Below the pieces are notes generated by a model. That model saw only the letters and a list, made by a program, of their open reading frames with translations. It was not told the origin of the DNA and did not search any database. A stretch of 64,000 nucleotides of DNA from NCBI GenBank assembly GCA_030737835.1, contig JAUJYN010000017.1, forward strand, positions 1,240,001 through 1,304,000, in the 5' to 3' direction. This DNA is from Acorus gramineus. Taxonomy: Eukaryota; Streptophyta; Magnoliopsida; Acorales; Acoraceae. Shown piece after piece: positions 23,464 to 33,829 of this stretch. The position numbers were made by a program, and so were the translations under genes. Numbering within the stretch: the first letter of the stretch is position 1; every line of letters begins with the position of its first letter.

Positions 23464-23554
23464 GTGAGGACCCGATCTATCTTTCTATGGTCTTGGATCT
23501 CCATTTCCCCTTGGTTTTCCTCCTCTCTTACCTCCTTTTCTCCCCTGTTTTCAG
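23464..23554 (+). other. Predicted LTR intron 1 in L6
   Basis: A donor (AG/GTGAGG) and an acceptor after a pyrimidine tract (CCTGTTTTCAG) are 91 nt apart. The same pair is 91 nt apart in L2 (1030-1120) and 92 nt in L15 (56592-56683). Exon 2 (23555-23657) contains the conserved stretch TCGGTGCGCGAAGAGCACCC and ends at CTTGG/GTGAGC. Confidence 0.6.
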
Positions 23555-24399
23555 CCCTTCTTTGGCTGAGAAGAAGGCTTGGTGGTGGTGGTCTTGGAGG
23601 TGGCGAATCGGTGCGCGAAGAGCACCCGATTTCCTCCCCTTCCCTTCCTCTCCTTGGGTGAGCTTTCTTTCCTTCCTTTTCTTGTGTAGATGCTTGATTA
23701 GGATGTGTTTTTGGGTATGCATGGCATGCATGGTGGTTGGGGTGTTGGAGGGGGCTGTGGGGGTGGTGGAGTGGCTCGGGTGCGCGTGCTGGATCATCCC
23801 TGCACGTGCGCGCGGGCCTGTGCGCGCAGGCAGGGCAGGCATGCAGGTAGGGTAGGCGTGCAGGCAGGGCAGACACGCAGTCGGGGGCACTGGCGTGTGC
23901 GCGCGTACGCGCGGGCGTGCGTGCGGGTGCTGCGCAGGGGGCACAGTGAGCGCGGGGCGAGCGAGCGTGCGCGTGGAATGCGCTCGGGGGTACTGCGCTG
24001 GGGCGCAGTGCGTGCGGGTGTGCGCGCGAGGTGCTGCGCTGGGGCGCAGTGCGCGCGGGTGCACCCGGGGCTGGACGCGCGGTGCGCGTGGGCACGCGCG
24101 AGCGTGCGCGTGAGCATGTCCGGGCGTGCGGGTAGAGGCGCGGCAGCGCGCCTGGGCGCGCGGGCTAAGGTGCGCCCGGGGCGCGGGTGTGCGTGCGTGC
24201 GTGCGCACCCGTGCGTGCGTGTGCGGGTGGCCGTGCGCATGGCTGCCCGGGGGTGCGAGAGTGTGTCAGGGAACTTAGACTCGCGTGCGTATGGGCCGTA
24301 TGCATGCTTGTCCGAGTGTTGGGTATTTCTAGAGTATTTTGTATGTATTAATACGTATTTGTGTATTTTACTCACCATGTTGAATGCCCTGTCTTGCAG

Positions 24400-24435
24400 A
24401 TCTTGACGGACGGTCACGCGACGACCCGGGTATTG
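24400..24435 (+). other. Conserved 36-nt mini-exon in the LTR (reference copy, L6)
   Basis: The segment lies between TGTCTTGCAG and GTGAGTGG. It starts ATCTTGACGG and holds CGACCCGG near its end. Copies of exactly 36 nt: L1 364-399, L2 1803-1838, L3 6447-6482(-), L4 12381-12416, L5 17241-17276(-), L6 24400-24435, L8 31486-31521, L9 36785-36820, L10 39644-39679, L11 62885-62920(-), L13 49826-49861(-), L14 52273-52308, L15 57418-57453, L16 61312-61347(-). L7 has lost 7 nt at the acceptor (28206-28236). L11 has CAA instead of the CAG acceptor. Splicing itself is inferred. Confidence 0.65.
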
Positions 24436-25231
24436 GTGAGTGGGACAATCCAGCCCAGTAGGGAGGCGTTCTATACACTTAGGAGTGTATTGCCCTCCCC
24501 TAGGGCACCATAGTTGCATATTAACTTGTATTAAGTTTAACCATGCATGCATGATTATTATGTAGTATCCATGCCACCCTAGACCCTGTATGTTAGGGAT
24601 ACTTGCCCCTTATGATATGTATAAAGGCCCATGCATCCTGATACTATGTTTTCATGCTAGGAAAGCCTCAACCTATGCATGTGTCCCATTTAGTTTAATT
24701 TATTTAAATCAAATGCGAGTTATTGATAATTAGCATGCTTAGTGAATATTATAACCTTGTGGTTATAATATAGGCTTCCCCGCATCTTAGTTATGCGCCC
24801 TGGAGGAATTCTGAAGAATTCATGACATTTATAGAGTTGAGATCGGTGTCAGCGGATCCAAGTGGATCGTATCCGTGTGGGTAGGCTGTTTCTCTTCCCT
24901 TCGTTGGATCCGTGTAGGGACTCCTCAGCGTTAGACAGGCCGTCCTGACAGAGGGCTCCCATCAGTAGGCACCTCTTGATTTGGTTTCGGACTGTGCTGA
25001 ATGTGGGAGTAGACCAGGCGAGCTACGGTGTGGAGGAGAGGCTATCGGTGGACCAAGGGTGATCAATAGCCTAGTCAGTCCCAAAAGACCATGTCACCAG
25101 TTTGAGGGTGAGGGTGAGGGTGTAGTGGGTTGGCGATGAGCGACCCACTGGTTTGTGTAGTTGTTGCCACTTAGAGGCTATGAATGATTTGAGGTTAATA
25201 TGAATTGTGATGCATGGGTTGTGCTATTCAC

Positions 25232-25246
25232 TGAGCGTGTGGCTCA
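25232..25246 (+). promoter_or_regulatory. Conserved hairpin upstream of a 3' splice site (reference copy, L6)
   Basis: TGAGC-GTGTG-GCTCA forms a 5-bp stem with a 5-nt loop. It is preceded by a branch-point-like TTCAC (25227-25231) and followed by CCCCTCGCATAT, a T-rich tract and TTCTTCAG ending at 25269. The same arrangement occurs in all subfamily A and B LTRs and in L12 and the 45220-45697 fragment. Confidence 0.6.
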
Positions 25247-25673
25247 CCCCTCGCATATATTTTCTTCAGTGATATCCGAGTCGGATCTGAAGGAGGAGCT
25301 CCCCGAGGCACGTCAGGAGTAGCGGAGCAGCGCCACATTCTGCTTGTAGAGGCCATCAGCATCCCCCCCCTCCCTTTGATTGTATGTATTGTATTCCGTG
25401 CTTGGGCACATGTTTTGTATTATATTTGGATGTCGTTGTATATATTGGCTCTCACAGGACAGTTGATTATGTATCGAGTCTGTAATATGTCTTTGAATTA
25501 CAGATTCAGTCTTTTAGCTTCTGCTATTTGTGTATATATCATGTCAGCCTCATTGTTGTCTGTGTTGTTATTTTTGATGTTGTTTAGGGTATGTTATTGA
25601 CCTCCTGTATAGACTGCTGATATCATATATACCATTTGCCGCGTCCCGGGGACGGCCGCCCTGGGGCGTGACA

Positions 25674-26060
25674 GTACTGCCTCAAAAGCTGTCTGAGAGG
25701 GATCCGGTTCAACGTCCTCTCCCGCTCCACGTACTCCCAGTCACCAATCAACTCTCGGAAGAGTGCCTTGTAGTCTGGACTGGTAGCTGCTCTCACCGCC
25801 TCGCCCAAGGCCGGGAGGCCTGTGATCCGCTCCACATCCTCGAGCGTCAGCATCACTGCACCAGTGGGGAGGATGAAGGCGTCGCTCTCCGGATCCCATC
25901 TCTCTTCCAACGCCTCCAGATAAGGACGATGGACGTGGAAGGGCTCGATCAAAAAGAAGGAACGGAAGCCCGCTCCATCCACCAAGTCCCTCTCCCCCTG
26001 CCCCAAGGCAGAGTACCATCTCTTTGTCCAGTGCCACAAGGCTCGAATGCGATTCGGCCG
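25674..26060 (-). pseudogene. PMD core domain, N-terminal half
   Basis: After a TTATTTCAG acceptor the minus-strand frame contains WHWTKRWYSALGQGERDLVD, then FLIEPFHVHRPYLEALEERWDP, FILPTGAVMLTLEDVERITG and LP. The pattern RWDPE..FxLPxGxxxxTLEDVxxITGLP is the hallmark of the plant mobile domain (aminotransferase-like, PMD). The exon is cut by L6 at GTACT and resumes at 22894. No stop occurs in this part. Confidence 0.8.
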
Positions 26061-26658
26061 CTGAAATAACAGAAGAAGGGGGGTTAGTCCAAAATGAAAG
26101 ACGTCCGCAAGGTGAGAATCCTAAACAAATTTTCATTCAAAACCATGCTTAGAGAAATAAATATACATATGCAAGCATGAAATATTCAAAACATGAATAC
26201 ACCTCTTTTTACCCCATAAACATTCCCACCGTGGTCTATCTCTAAGAACAAATCAAAATTATTTAAAGTTCACCATGCTTAAAACTACATAAACACACTT
26301 TCTTCTTGTCATGTAAAGCATGCTTATAACACTCCCACCATGATCATAAACACATGCTTACATACCATCCTATCACTATCACTTCTAAAAACATACTTAT
26401 TAAAAAACAACAAAATTATTATTCCCTTTTACCATCTCTTGTATCAAAACTAAACACCATATTTCTATAACACAAATGAAACACCATATGAGCCATAAAG
26501 AAATCATGCTTATGAAATCCCACTATGGTCATCTCTCATATACACATCAAACATGCATATTCAAAAAACACATATATACATTTGTTTTTTTTACACATTT
26601 TATGCACTATACATATCACAAAGACATATATGCTAGACAGAGGGAAATAGAGGCATAC

Positions 26659-26838
26659 CACGGCTCGTGTGGCCCCGGGAGTCTCTACCTCGGCCTCATC
26701 AGGATCATCCATCCCATCGTCGTCTCCCTCCTCATCATCCCCCTCCTCCTCAGCCATGGCCTCTTCGGCCCCAGCCCCAACATGGACACTCTCGGCCCCC
26801 ACGACCTCAGTCCCTACACCCTCGCCTTCCTTCGCGCT
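26659..26838 (-). pseudogene. PMD gene, acidic linker piece
   Basis: The minus-strand frame includes GAESVHVGAGAEEAM then a run of Glu/Asp (EEEGDDEEGDDDG), DPDEAEVETPGATRAV. It ends at a good donor (GTG/GTATGC at 26658-26657). The following intron of about 600 bp (26061-26658) is AT-rich and ends with TTATTTCAG before the PMD core. Confidence 0.6.
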
Positions 26839-29804
26839 TGTCACGCCCCAGGGCGGCCGTCCCCGGGACGCGGCAATTGTATATATGATATCAGCAGTCT
26901 AAACAGGAGGTCAATAATATACCCTAAACAACATCAACAATTACAACACAGACAACAATGAGGCTGACATGATATATACACAAATAGCGGAAGCTAAAAG
27001 ACTGAATCTGTAACTCAAAGACATGTTACAGACTCGATACATAATCAACTGTCCTGTGAGAGCCAATATATACAATGACGTCCAAATATAATACAAACGT
27101 GTGCCCAAGCACAGAATACAATACATACAATAAAAAAGGGATGCTGATAGCCTCTAACACTCGCAGAATCTGGCACTGCTCCGCTACTGCTGAAGTCCCT
27201 CGGGGAGCTCCTCCTGCTGATCCGACTCAGATAACACTGGAGAAAAATTATGCGAGGGGTGAGCCACACGCTCAGTGAATAGCACAACCCATGCATCACA
27301 ATTCATATTAACCACAAATAATTATTCAAGCCTCAAAGTGGCAGGAACTACACAATCCAGTGGGTCGCTACATCGCCGACCCACCACACCCTCACCCTCA
27401 CCCTCCAATAGGTGACATAGGATATTGGGACTGACTAGGCTGTTAATCACCCTTGGTCCACCGATAGTCTTTCATCCACTCTGTAGGCCACCTGGTCCAC
27501 TCTCACAATTCAGCACAGTCCGAACCCAAATCAGGAGATGCCTACTGATGGGAGTCCTCTGTCAGGAAGGCCTGTCTAACGCTGGGGCAGTCTCTATACG
27601 GATCCAACGAAGGGAACAGAAACAGCCTATCCACACGTATACGATCCACTTGGATCCGCAGTATTCCCTTAACTGGAAAAAGTAACCTTGGGAGGGCACC
27701 ATGAGGTCCCGATATAGGATATCCCGACAACCAAACAAGGAACACAGAGTACCCTAGCCCGGGTCTCAACGCTGACTTCGCAAGGCCCCTTAATCCAGAG
27801 AAGGGAGACTCTACTAATGTCATGAATTCTTCAGAATTCCTCCAGGGCGCATAACTAAGATGCGGGGAACATATATAATAACCACCAGGTTGTAATACTT
27901 ACTAAGGCATGCAAAAATACCATAAGTTCGCATTTAATTTAATATATTAATCTATTAGGACACATGCACAGGTCAAGGCTTCCTAGCATGAAACAGGGTG
28001 ACAGGATGCATGGCTCTTACACATAACTTAAGGGTGCAAGTCCCTAACATATAAGGTTTAGGGTGGCATGCATACTACATAACAATAATGCTTGCATAGA
28101 TTACATATTATACAAGTTAATATTAAACTATGGTGCCCCAGGGGAGGACGGTACACGCCCAAGTGCATATAACGCCTCCCTGCTGGGTTGGATTGTCCCA
28201 CTCACCAATACCCGGGTCGTCGCGTGACCGTTTGTCGCAAGACAGGGTAATTAACACGGTGAGTAAAATACACAATACAACAAAAATACGCTAAAAAATA
28301 CCCCACACTCGGACAAACGTACATACGGCCCGTACGCACGCGAGTCCGAGCACCCCGACTCACCCGAACCCCCCGGGCAGCCATACGCACGGCCACCCGA
28401 CCCAGGCACACAGCCACACCCCAGCCCGCGCCCCCAGACGCACTGTCGAGCCCCCCGCCCGCACGCCCAGGCACGTTGCACGCTCGGGCGCATGCACGGG
28501 CACGCCCGCGCGCGCCGCGCATCCAGCCCTGGGTGCACCCGCGCGCACTACGCCCCAGCGCAGCGCCCAGCGCGCACACCCGCACGCACTGCGCCCCAGC
28601 ACAGTGCCCCGGACGCCCGTCTGCTTGCCCTGTGTACTGCGCCCCCTGCGCAGTACCCGCACACCGCCCGCTCACCCCGCCGCGCACATCGCATGCAACG
28701 CGCCCCTACGCAGCGCTCCGCGCGCACGCTGCGCACTGCGCCCAGCACGCCCGACCGCACGCGCCCAGCAAGCCCGGCAGCATGCGCCCAGCGCGCTGGA
28801 TCGCAGCTCGCCTGCCTGCGCCTGGCAGCCAGCGCCTGCCTGCCTGCGCGCGCAGACCCGTGCACACGCGCGCCGGTGAGCCCGCAAGCACCCGAGCCAG
28901 CCCTAACCCCTTCAACCGCCCCCAACCGCCCCCTCCAACCACCCAACAGCCATGAACACTCAAAAACACCTCCTAAACATGCATCTAACAAGGAAAGGAA
29001 GGAGAGAATGCTCACCCAAGGAGAGGAAAGGAAGGGGAGGAGATCGGGTGCTCTTCGCGCACCGAAACACCACCTCCAAGGCCACCACCACCAAGACCTC
29101 TTCTCAGCCAAAGAGGGGCTGAAAACAGAGGTAAAAAGGGGCCATGAGAGGGGGTCACACAAGAGGGAACTCAAATCCGAGACCATGTAAAGGTAGATCG
29201 GGTCCATACCTTTCTTTTCTCCTTCTAGGGTTTCTTGATCCAACACCTTTTACTAGGTCAAAAGGGGGATTAAAGAGAGGGAGAGAGAGCTTGAGAGAGT
29301 TGGAAGGGATGATGAATAGTGGGGGAGCTTTTTGTTGTCGTGGGATTTATTTATGCTCACACACACACCACACACTCTCACACCCACTTAACTTAGCCCT
29401 AATTAGGTTTAGGCTTGGTTTAGGCTAGGTTTAGGTGCACTTAGGTGAGATTTGACCCTAGTCAACCCAACCACACTAAAATCCAAAATCAATTGACCAA
29501 GTCATGGGCCCACATTGACCAAGTCAAGTCTCCCAATGACTTTTCGCTCGGTCAAAACCCGGATACGCTTCGGAACTGTGAAATTCTGAAACGTTACCGG
29601 AATTCGATGAAATTTTTGTGAGTGGCTTGAAATGGCACCAGGACACATAATATGCAGTTAGATTTTCAATCGGAGTCCTCAAACTCAGGATGATAGCTAA
29701 AAGTCTAAAATTTTAGCGGTTCCGATCGAAAAACGAAAAAGCTGAAAAACTGCCAGAATGCTCCAATGGTTACCAGAAGGCTAAAAAGTGACACATATAT
29801 AACA
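26839..29804 (-). mobile_element. L7: solo LTR, subfamily A (TSD GCGCT/GCGCC)
   Basis: Plus-strand ends are TGTCACGCCCCAGGGC and CACATATATAACA; length 2966 bp. Flanks GCGCT (26834-26838) and GCGCC (29805-29809) match at four of five bases. The mini-exon is truncated: the bases that should carry the acceptor and first exon bases are deleted (around 28236). It holds one copy of the ~110-bp GGGACCTC-type module (about 27686-27795). It is closest to L3. Confidence 0.9.
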
Positions 29805-30101
29805 GCGCCCACCACTCTAGAGGCTAAAGCCTCAAAGGCACCCATAGCCCTTCTCTCCTCCTCTTCAGCCTGGCCTCTGTGGCCTCCCTGTCCAACATCC
29901 CCACTATGGCATCCAAAGATGCCCTTTCACTCTCACTAACCCCCTCGGCCCCCATTTCTCCACCTACACCTATGGCCGACCCTCCGGCCTCCAAACCCGC
30001 GCCCTCGGCCACCGTCGATCGATCACCACGCCTCCTCTTGCATGTATAACCAATCACACCACCCCCTACCCCCGGGACAGCCCCCGAGGATGCACCCACA
30101 C
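29805..30101 (-). pseudogene. PMD gene, Gly/Glu-rich linker piece
   Basis: The minus-strand frame reads GASSGAVPGVGGGVIGYTCK, then RRRGD and a Gly/Glu/Ala-rich stretch (EGAGLEAGGSAIG), ending with REATEARLKRRREG and a stop near 29824. It lies between L7 and L8, both inserted in the same gene. The low-complexity, charged composition is typical of linkers and has no catalytic motif. Confidence 0.5.
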
Positions 30102-32810
30102 TGTTATATATATGTCACTTTTAGCCTTTCGGGCACCTTTGGGACATTTCTAGCAGTTTTTCAACTTTTTCTTTTTCGATCGGAACCGCTAAAATTTTGG
30201 ACTTTTGGCTATCATCCTGAGCTTGAGAACTCCGATTGAAAATCTAACTGCACATTATGTGTCCTGGTGCCATTTCAAGCCACTCACAAAAATTTCATCG
30301 AATTCTGGTAACGTTTCAGAATTTCGCAGTTCCGAATCGTATCCAGGTTTTGACCAAGCGGAAAGTCATGGGGAGACTTGACCAAGTCAAAGAGGACTTT
30401 GACCAAGTCAAGTTTGACCATTGACTTGGTCAAATTCTTTTGTTTTTTTGTGTGGTTAGGTTGACTCAAAGTCAAACCACCAAAACCTAATTTTTTCTAA
30501 GTGTGTGAGTGTGTGTGTGTGTGTGCAACCACTTTAGGCGTCCACCATTCCTTCTCTTCCCTTCTCTTCTCTTCTTCATCTCTCTCACACACAAATCCAC
30601 CATCTCCTCTTCCTTATTTTTTCTTCCATTAGAGGTAGTAGAAGGCAAAGAACAAGGAAGCCCTAGAAGGGAAAAAGAGAGGTATGGGTTGGATCTACCT
30701 TTCCATGTTGTTTGTTTGGTTTTCCCCCTTGTTTACCCCCTCTCATGGCTGCCCTTTCCCCTGTTTTCAGCCATTTTTGAGGGCTGAGAGAGGTCTTGGT
30801 GGTGGCATTTTGGTGCGCGAAGGGCACCCGAGTTCCTCCCTTTGTTCTTCCTCTCTTTGGGTAAGTCCTTCTCCTCCCTATGCATGTTTAGATGCTTGAT
30901 TAGGGTATATAAATGGGTATGCATGGTATGCATGGGTGTTAGGGGGTGTGGGAGGGCTGAGGAGGGGGTGGAAGGGGCTCGGGTGCGCGTGCGGGGTCAT
31001 CTGCGCCCGCAGGCAGACGCTGGTGCGCGCAGACGGGCGCGCTGGCGGGCGCACGCACGTACCCGCAGACGCGCGGGGTGCGCGCGGGCGTGCTGCGCGG
31101 GGGCGCAGTGCGCGCGGTGCCCGCGGTCGTGCGCGCGGAGTGCTGCGCAGGGGCGCAGTACGCGCGGGTACGCTCAGGGCTAAACGCACGGTGAGCACGG
31201 GCGCACGCAGCAGCGTGTCTGGGCGAGCGGGCAAGGGCGCGGCAGTGCGCCCGGAGCACAGGGGCGCGTTCGGGCGTGTGCATTCGTGCGTGCGCGTGCG
31301 GGTGGCCGTGCGTATGGCTGCCCGAGGGTTCGGGAGGGTGTCGGGGCACTCGGACTCGCGTGCGTACGCGCGTGCTCGCGTGCGTGCGGGCCCGTATGCA
31401 TGCTTGTCCGAGTATTGGGTATTTCTAGTAAATTTCTTATGTATTTGTGTAGTTACTCACCATATTGAATGCCCCTGTCTTGCAGATCTTGACGGACAGT
31501 CACGTAGCGACCCGGGTTTCGGTGAGTGGGACAATCCAACCCAGTAGGGAGGCGTTCGATGCACGTAGGCGTGCATTGCCCTCCCCTGGAGCACCATAAT
31601 TGCATATTAACTAGTAACAAATGTAAACTATGCATGCATGATCAATATGATGTATCCATGCCACCTTAGACTTGTATGCTAGGGATATGCACCCTTATAT
31701 TGATTAATATGATGTATCCATGCCACCTTAGACTTTGTATGCTAGGGATATGCACCCTTATATCATGTATAGCGGCCTATGCATGTTTAGTCACCTTGTC
31801 CTTTAATTGGAAAGCCCCGAACTATGCATGTTCCCATCTAGTTTAATTTAATTAAATCAAATGAGAGCATATAGTTACAAGCATGCCTTAGAGGATATTA
31901 TAACCTTGTTGTTATAATATATGTCTCCCCGCATCTTAGTTATGCGCCCTGGAGGAATTCTTGAGAATTCATGACATTAGTAGAGTTACAATCGGTGTCG
32001 ACGGATCCAAGAGGATCGTATCCGTGTGAGTAGGCTGTCTTCTCCTTTTGGTTGGATCCGATGTAGGAACTCCCCGGCGTTGGCTGACCTGACAGAGGGC
32101 TCCCATCTGTAGGTACCTCCGATGCGTCGGACAGTGCTGATCGTGGGAGTATACCAGGTGGAGGCTACGAGGGTGGGAGAGGCTACCGGGTGGACCAGGG
32201 GTGGAGAGCGGTCTAGTATGCCCCAAGAGGCCCATGTCACCCCCAGTAAAGGGTGAGGGTGAGGGGGGAGGTGGGTTGGCGATGAAACGACCCATTAGAA
32301 TGTGTGGTTGCTCCCGTGTTAGGGGCTATAATTTATAAAAAGGTTGATATGAATTGTGATGCATGGGTTGTGCTATTCACTGAGCGTGTGGCTCACCCCT
32401 CGCATATATATTTTTCTCCAGTGATATCTGAGTCGGATCTGAAGGAGGAGCTCCCCGAGGCACATCAGCAGTAGCGGAGCAGCGTCACGTTCTGCGAGTG
32501 AGAGGCCATCAGCATCCCCTTTTTGATTGTATGTATTGTATTCCGTGCTTGGGCACATACTTGTATTTGGATGTCATTGTATATATTGGCTCTCACAGGA
32601 CAGTTGATTATGTATCGGGTCTGTAATATGTCTTTGAATTACAGACTCAGTCATTTGAGCTTCCGCTATTTGTATATATTATGTCAGCTACCTTATTGTC
32701 TGTGTTGTCATTTTTGATGTTGTTTAGAGTATGTTATTGATCTCCTGTATAGACTGCTGATATTATATATACTTGCCACGTCTCGGGGACGGCCGCCCTG
32801 GGGCGTGACA
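30102..32810 (+). mobile_element. L8: solo LTR, subfamily A
   Basis: It starts TGTTATATATATGTCAC and ends GGGGCGTGACA; length 2709 bp. The flanks (CACAC before, CCACC after) give no clean TSD, although the PMD gene appears continuous across it. A ~55-bp tandem duplication (GATGTATCCATGCCACCTTA) lies at about 31650-31760, shared with L15. The mini-exon is at 31486-31521. Confidence 0.88.
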
Positions 32811-33000
32811 CCACCTCCACCCACGCCCACCAATGGCGTCTACGCCGTTTGGGTCGTCTTCTCCACGACCCTCCTCTCTGAACCGTCGCTCTCCGATGAG
32901 CTTGACCCCGAGGCAGCCCCCCTCTACCCTCGGGAAGACCAGAGACGCTTCATCATCGAAGCCGTCTTCTTCCCTTTCGTCATCTCCTCTGATTTCATAA
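32811..33000 (-). pseudogene. PMD gene, 5' (N-terminal) piece
   Basis: On the minus strand an ATG at 32998-32996 opens a short frame that stops after 24 codons. An adjacent frame encodes Ser/Glu-rich sequence (SGSSSSESDGSERR) with one TAG before the L8 junction. Exact start and frame are uncertain. The Gly-rich end (VGVGGG) continues into the next piece beyond L8. Confidence 0.45.
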
Positions 33001-33829
33001 AGAAAGGAAAACCAAAGGAAACTAGGGCTTCGAAATCAAGAAGAAAGGAGTGATCTAGGGTGGATCAAAGTCAAGGAAATCAAGGTTTTTCGGTTTCAAA
33101 CAGAGAAGAAGAAGAAGAGAGGGAAGAGGAACCGTTTTTGAAAACGTGCGGGAGAGAGAGGGTCCTTTTCGGTTATAAGGGATCCAGTCGGCCAACGGTT
33201 ACGCGCGAGTAACCGCCCTTTGCCTGATGGCTAAAAATACAACTAGCCGCCCCTCCCTGACGGCTAAACAGCACTATCCACCCTCTACTAGCTTCTCAAA
33301 CACATTTATTTCCAAGTTTTCTAAACCAAATAGCCATGTATTGGTTTGTTTCCAAATTCTACTTGATCAAACACAACTTTCTTGAAGTTTTACCACAATT
33401 TCTAATACCATTCAGTTCAAAATTCTTCAGTTCTGGTTCTTTTCTAGAATCTCTGTCTTTTGAATGATCCAATTCACCAAATCAAACACACTTTTTTCTT
33501 TCTGTCTGTCTGTAATATCCCCTTGATTTGCTGAGCTACCCAAGCACGGGTACGGTAGGCACAAGTAAACTGACGCTGGGCTGCTCCGTGCACGATGGCT
33601 AAGAATCCCGTCCGAGGGTTGGATCACTCGCTTCCTTACTTTTACTCAATCTCCCACCTGGATCAGTCTTTAGATGACTATTCTAGTCAAAACCCGGCCT
33701 CTGATGACCTAAATAAACTCCTTGAATGGTATTGGTCATATGTTCTAAATTTGTTGAAGGTCGAGCCAGCCAAAATAGGGGTCTTATCATCAGTTGAAGT
33801 CTTTCTGCTTCGCATAAAAGACTCCGTCC
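33001..33829. other. Spacer between the antisense PMD gene and the Tat-like LTR
   Basis: This stretch holds the 5' flank of the minus-strand PMD gene, with Glu/Arg-rich purine tracts near 33100. It also has two GGCTA...TAGCCGCC hairpin units near 33225-33290, then AT-rich sequence. I see no supported gene. Confidence 0.4.

Larger units (their letters stand above)
22895..25673 (+). mobile_element. L6: solo LTR, subfamily A (TSD GTACT)
   Basis: It starts TGTTATATATGTGTCAC and ends GGGGCGTGACA; length 2779 bp. The 5-bp TSD GTACT is perfect (22890-22894 and 25674-25678), and removing the LTR joins two halves of one PMD exon. It is a good reference copy for the splice layout described below. Confidence 0.95.
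20846..33000 (-). pseudogene. Antisense plant-mobile-domain (PMD) gene of a Tat-like element, split by L6, L7, L8
   Basis: Minus-strand coding pieces are collinear once three solo LTRs (22895-25673, 26839-29804, 30102-32810) are removed. In order they encode a Ser/Gly-rich N-terminus, an acidic linker, a PMD/aminotransferase-like core (ITGLP motif, arginine-rich helix, L/F-rich helix, ARPTQLVFDRALPW) and a charged coiled-coil tail. Splice sites are visible between pieces. PMD proteins are known both as host genes and as cargo of Tat-type gypsy elements and MULEs. Here the minus-strand gene is followed on the plus strand by a PPT-like tract and an LTR start (33830-33843), which fits the antisense ORF of a plus-strand Tat-like element. 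Several in-frame stops and the LTR insertions make it non-functional. Confidence 0.7.

Noticed and set aside
30102..32810. A perfect target duplication for L8
   Set aside because: The flanks CACAC and CCACC do not match at five bases; I kept the LTR call but not the TSD.
32805..33053. Plus-strand ORF of 82 codons
   Set aside because: It is antisense to the N-terminal part of the minus-strand PMD gene and begins inside the end of L8.
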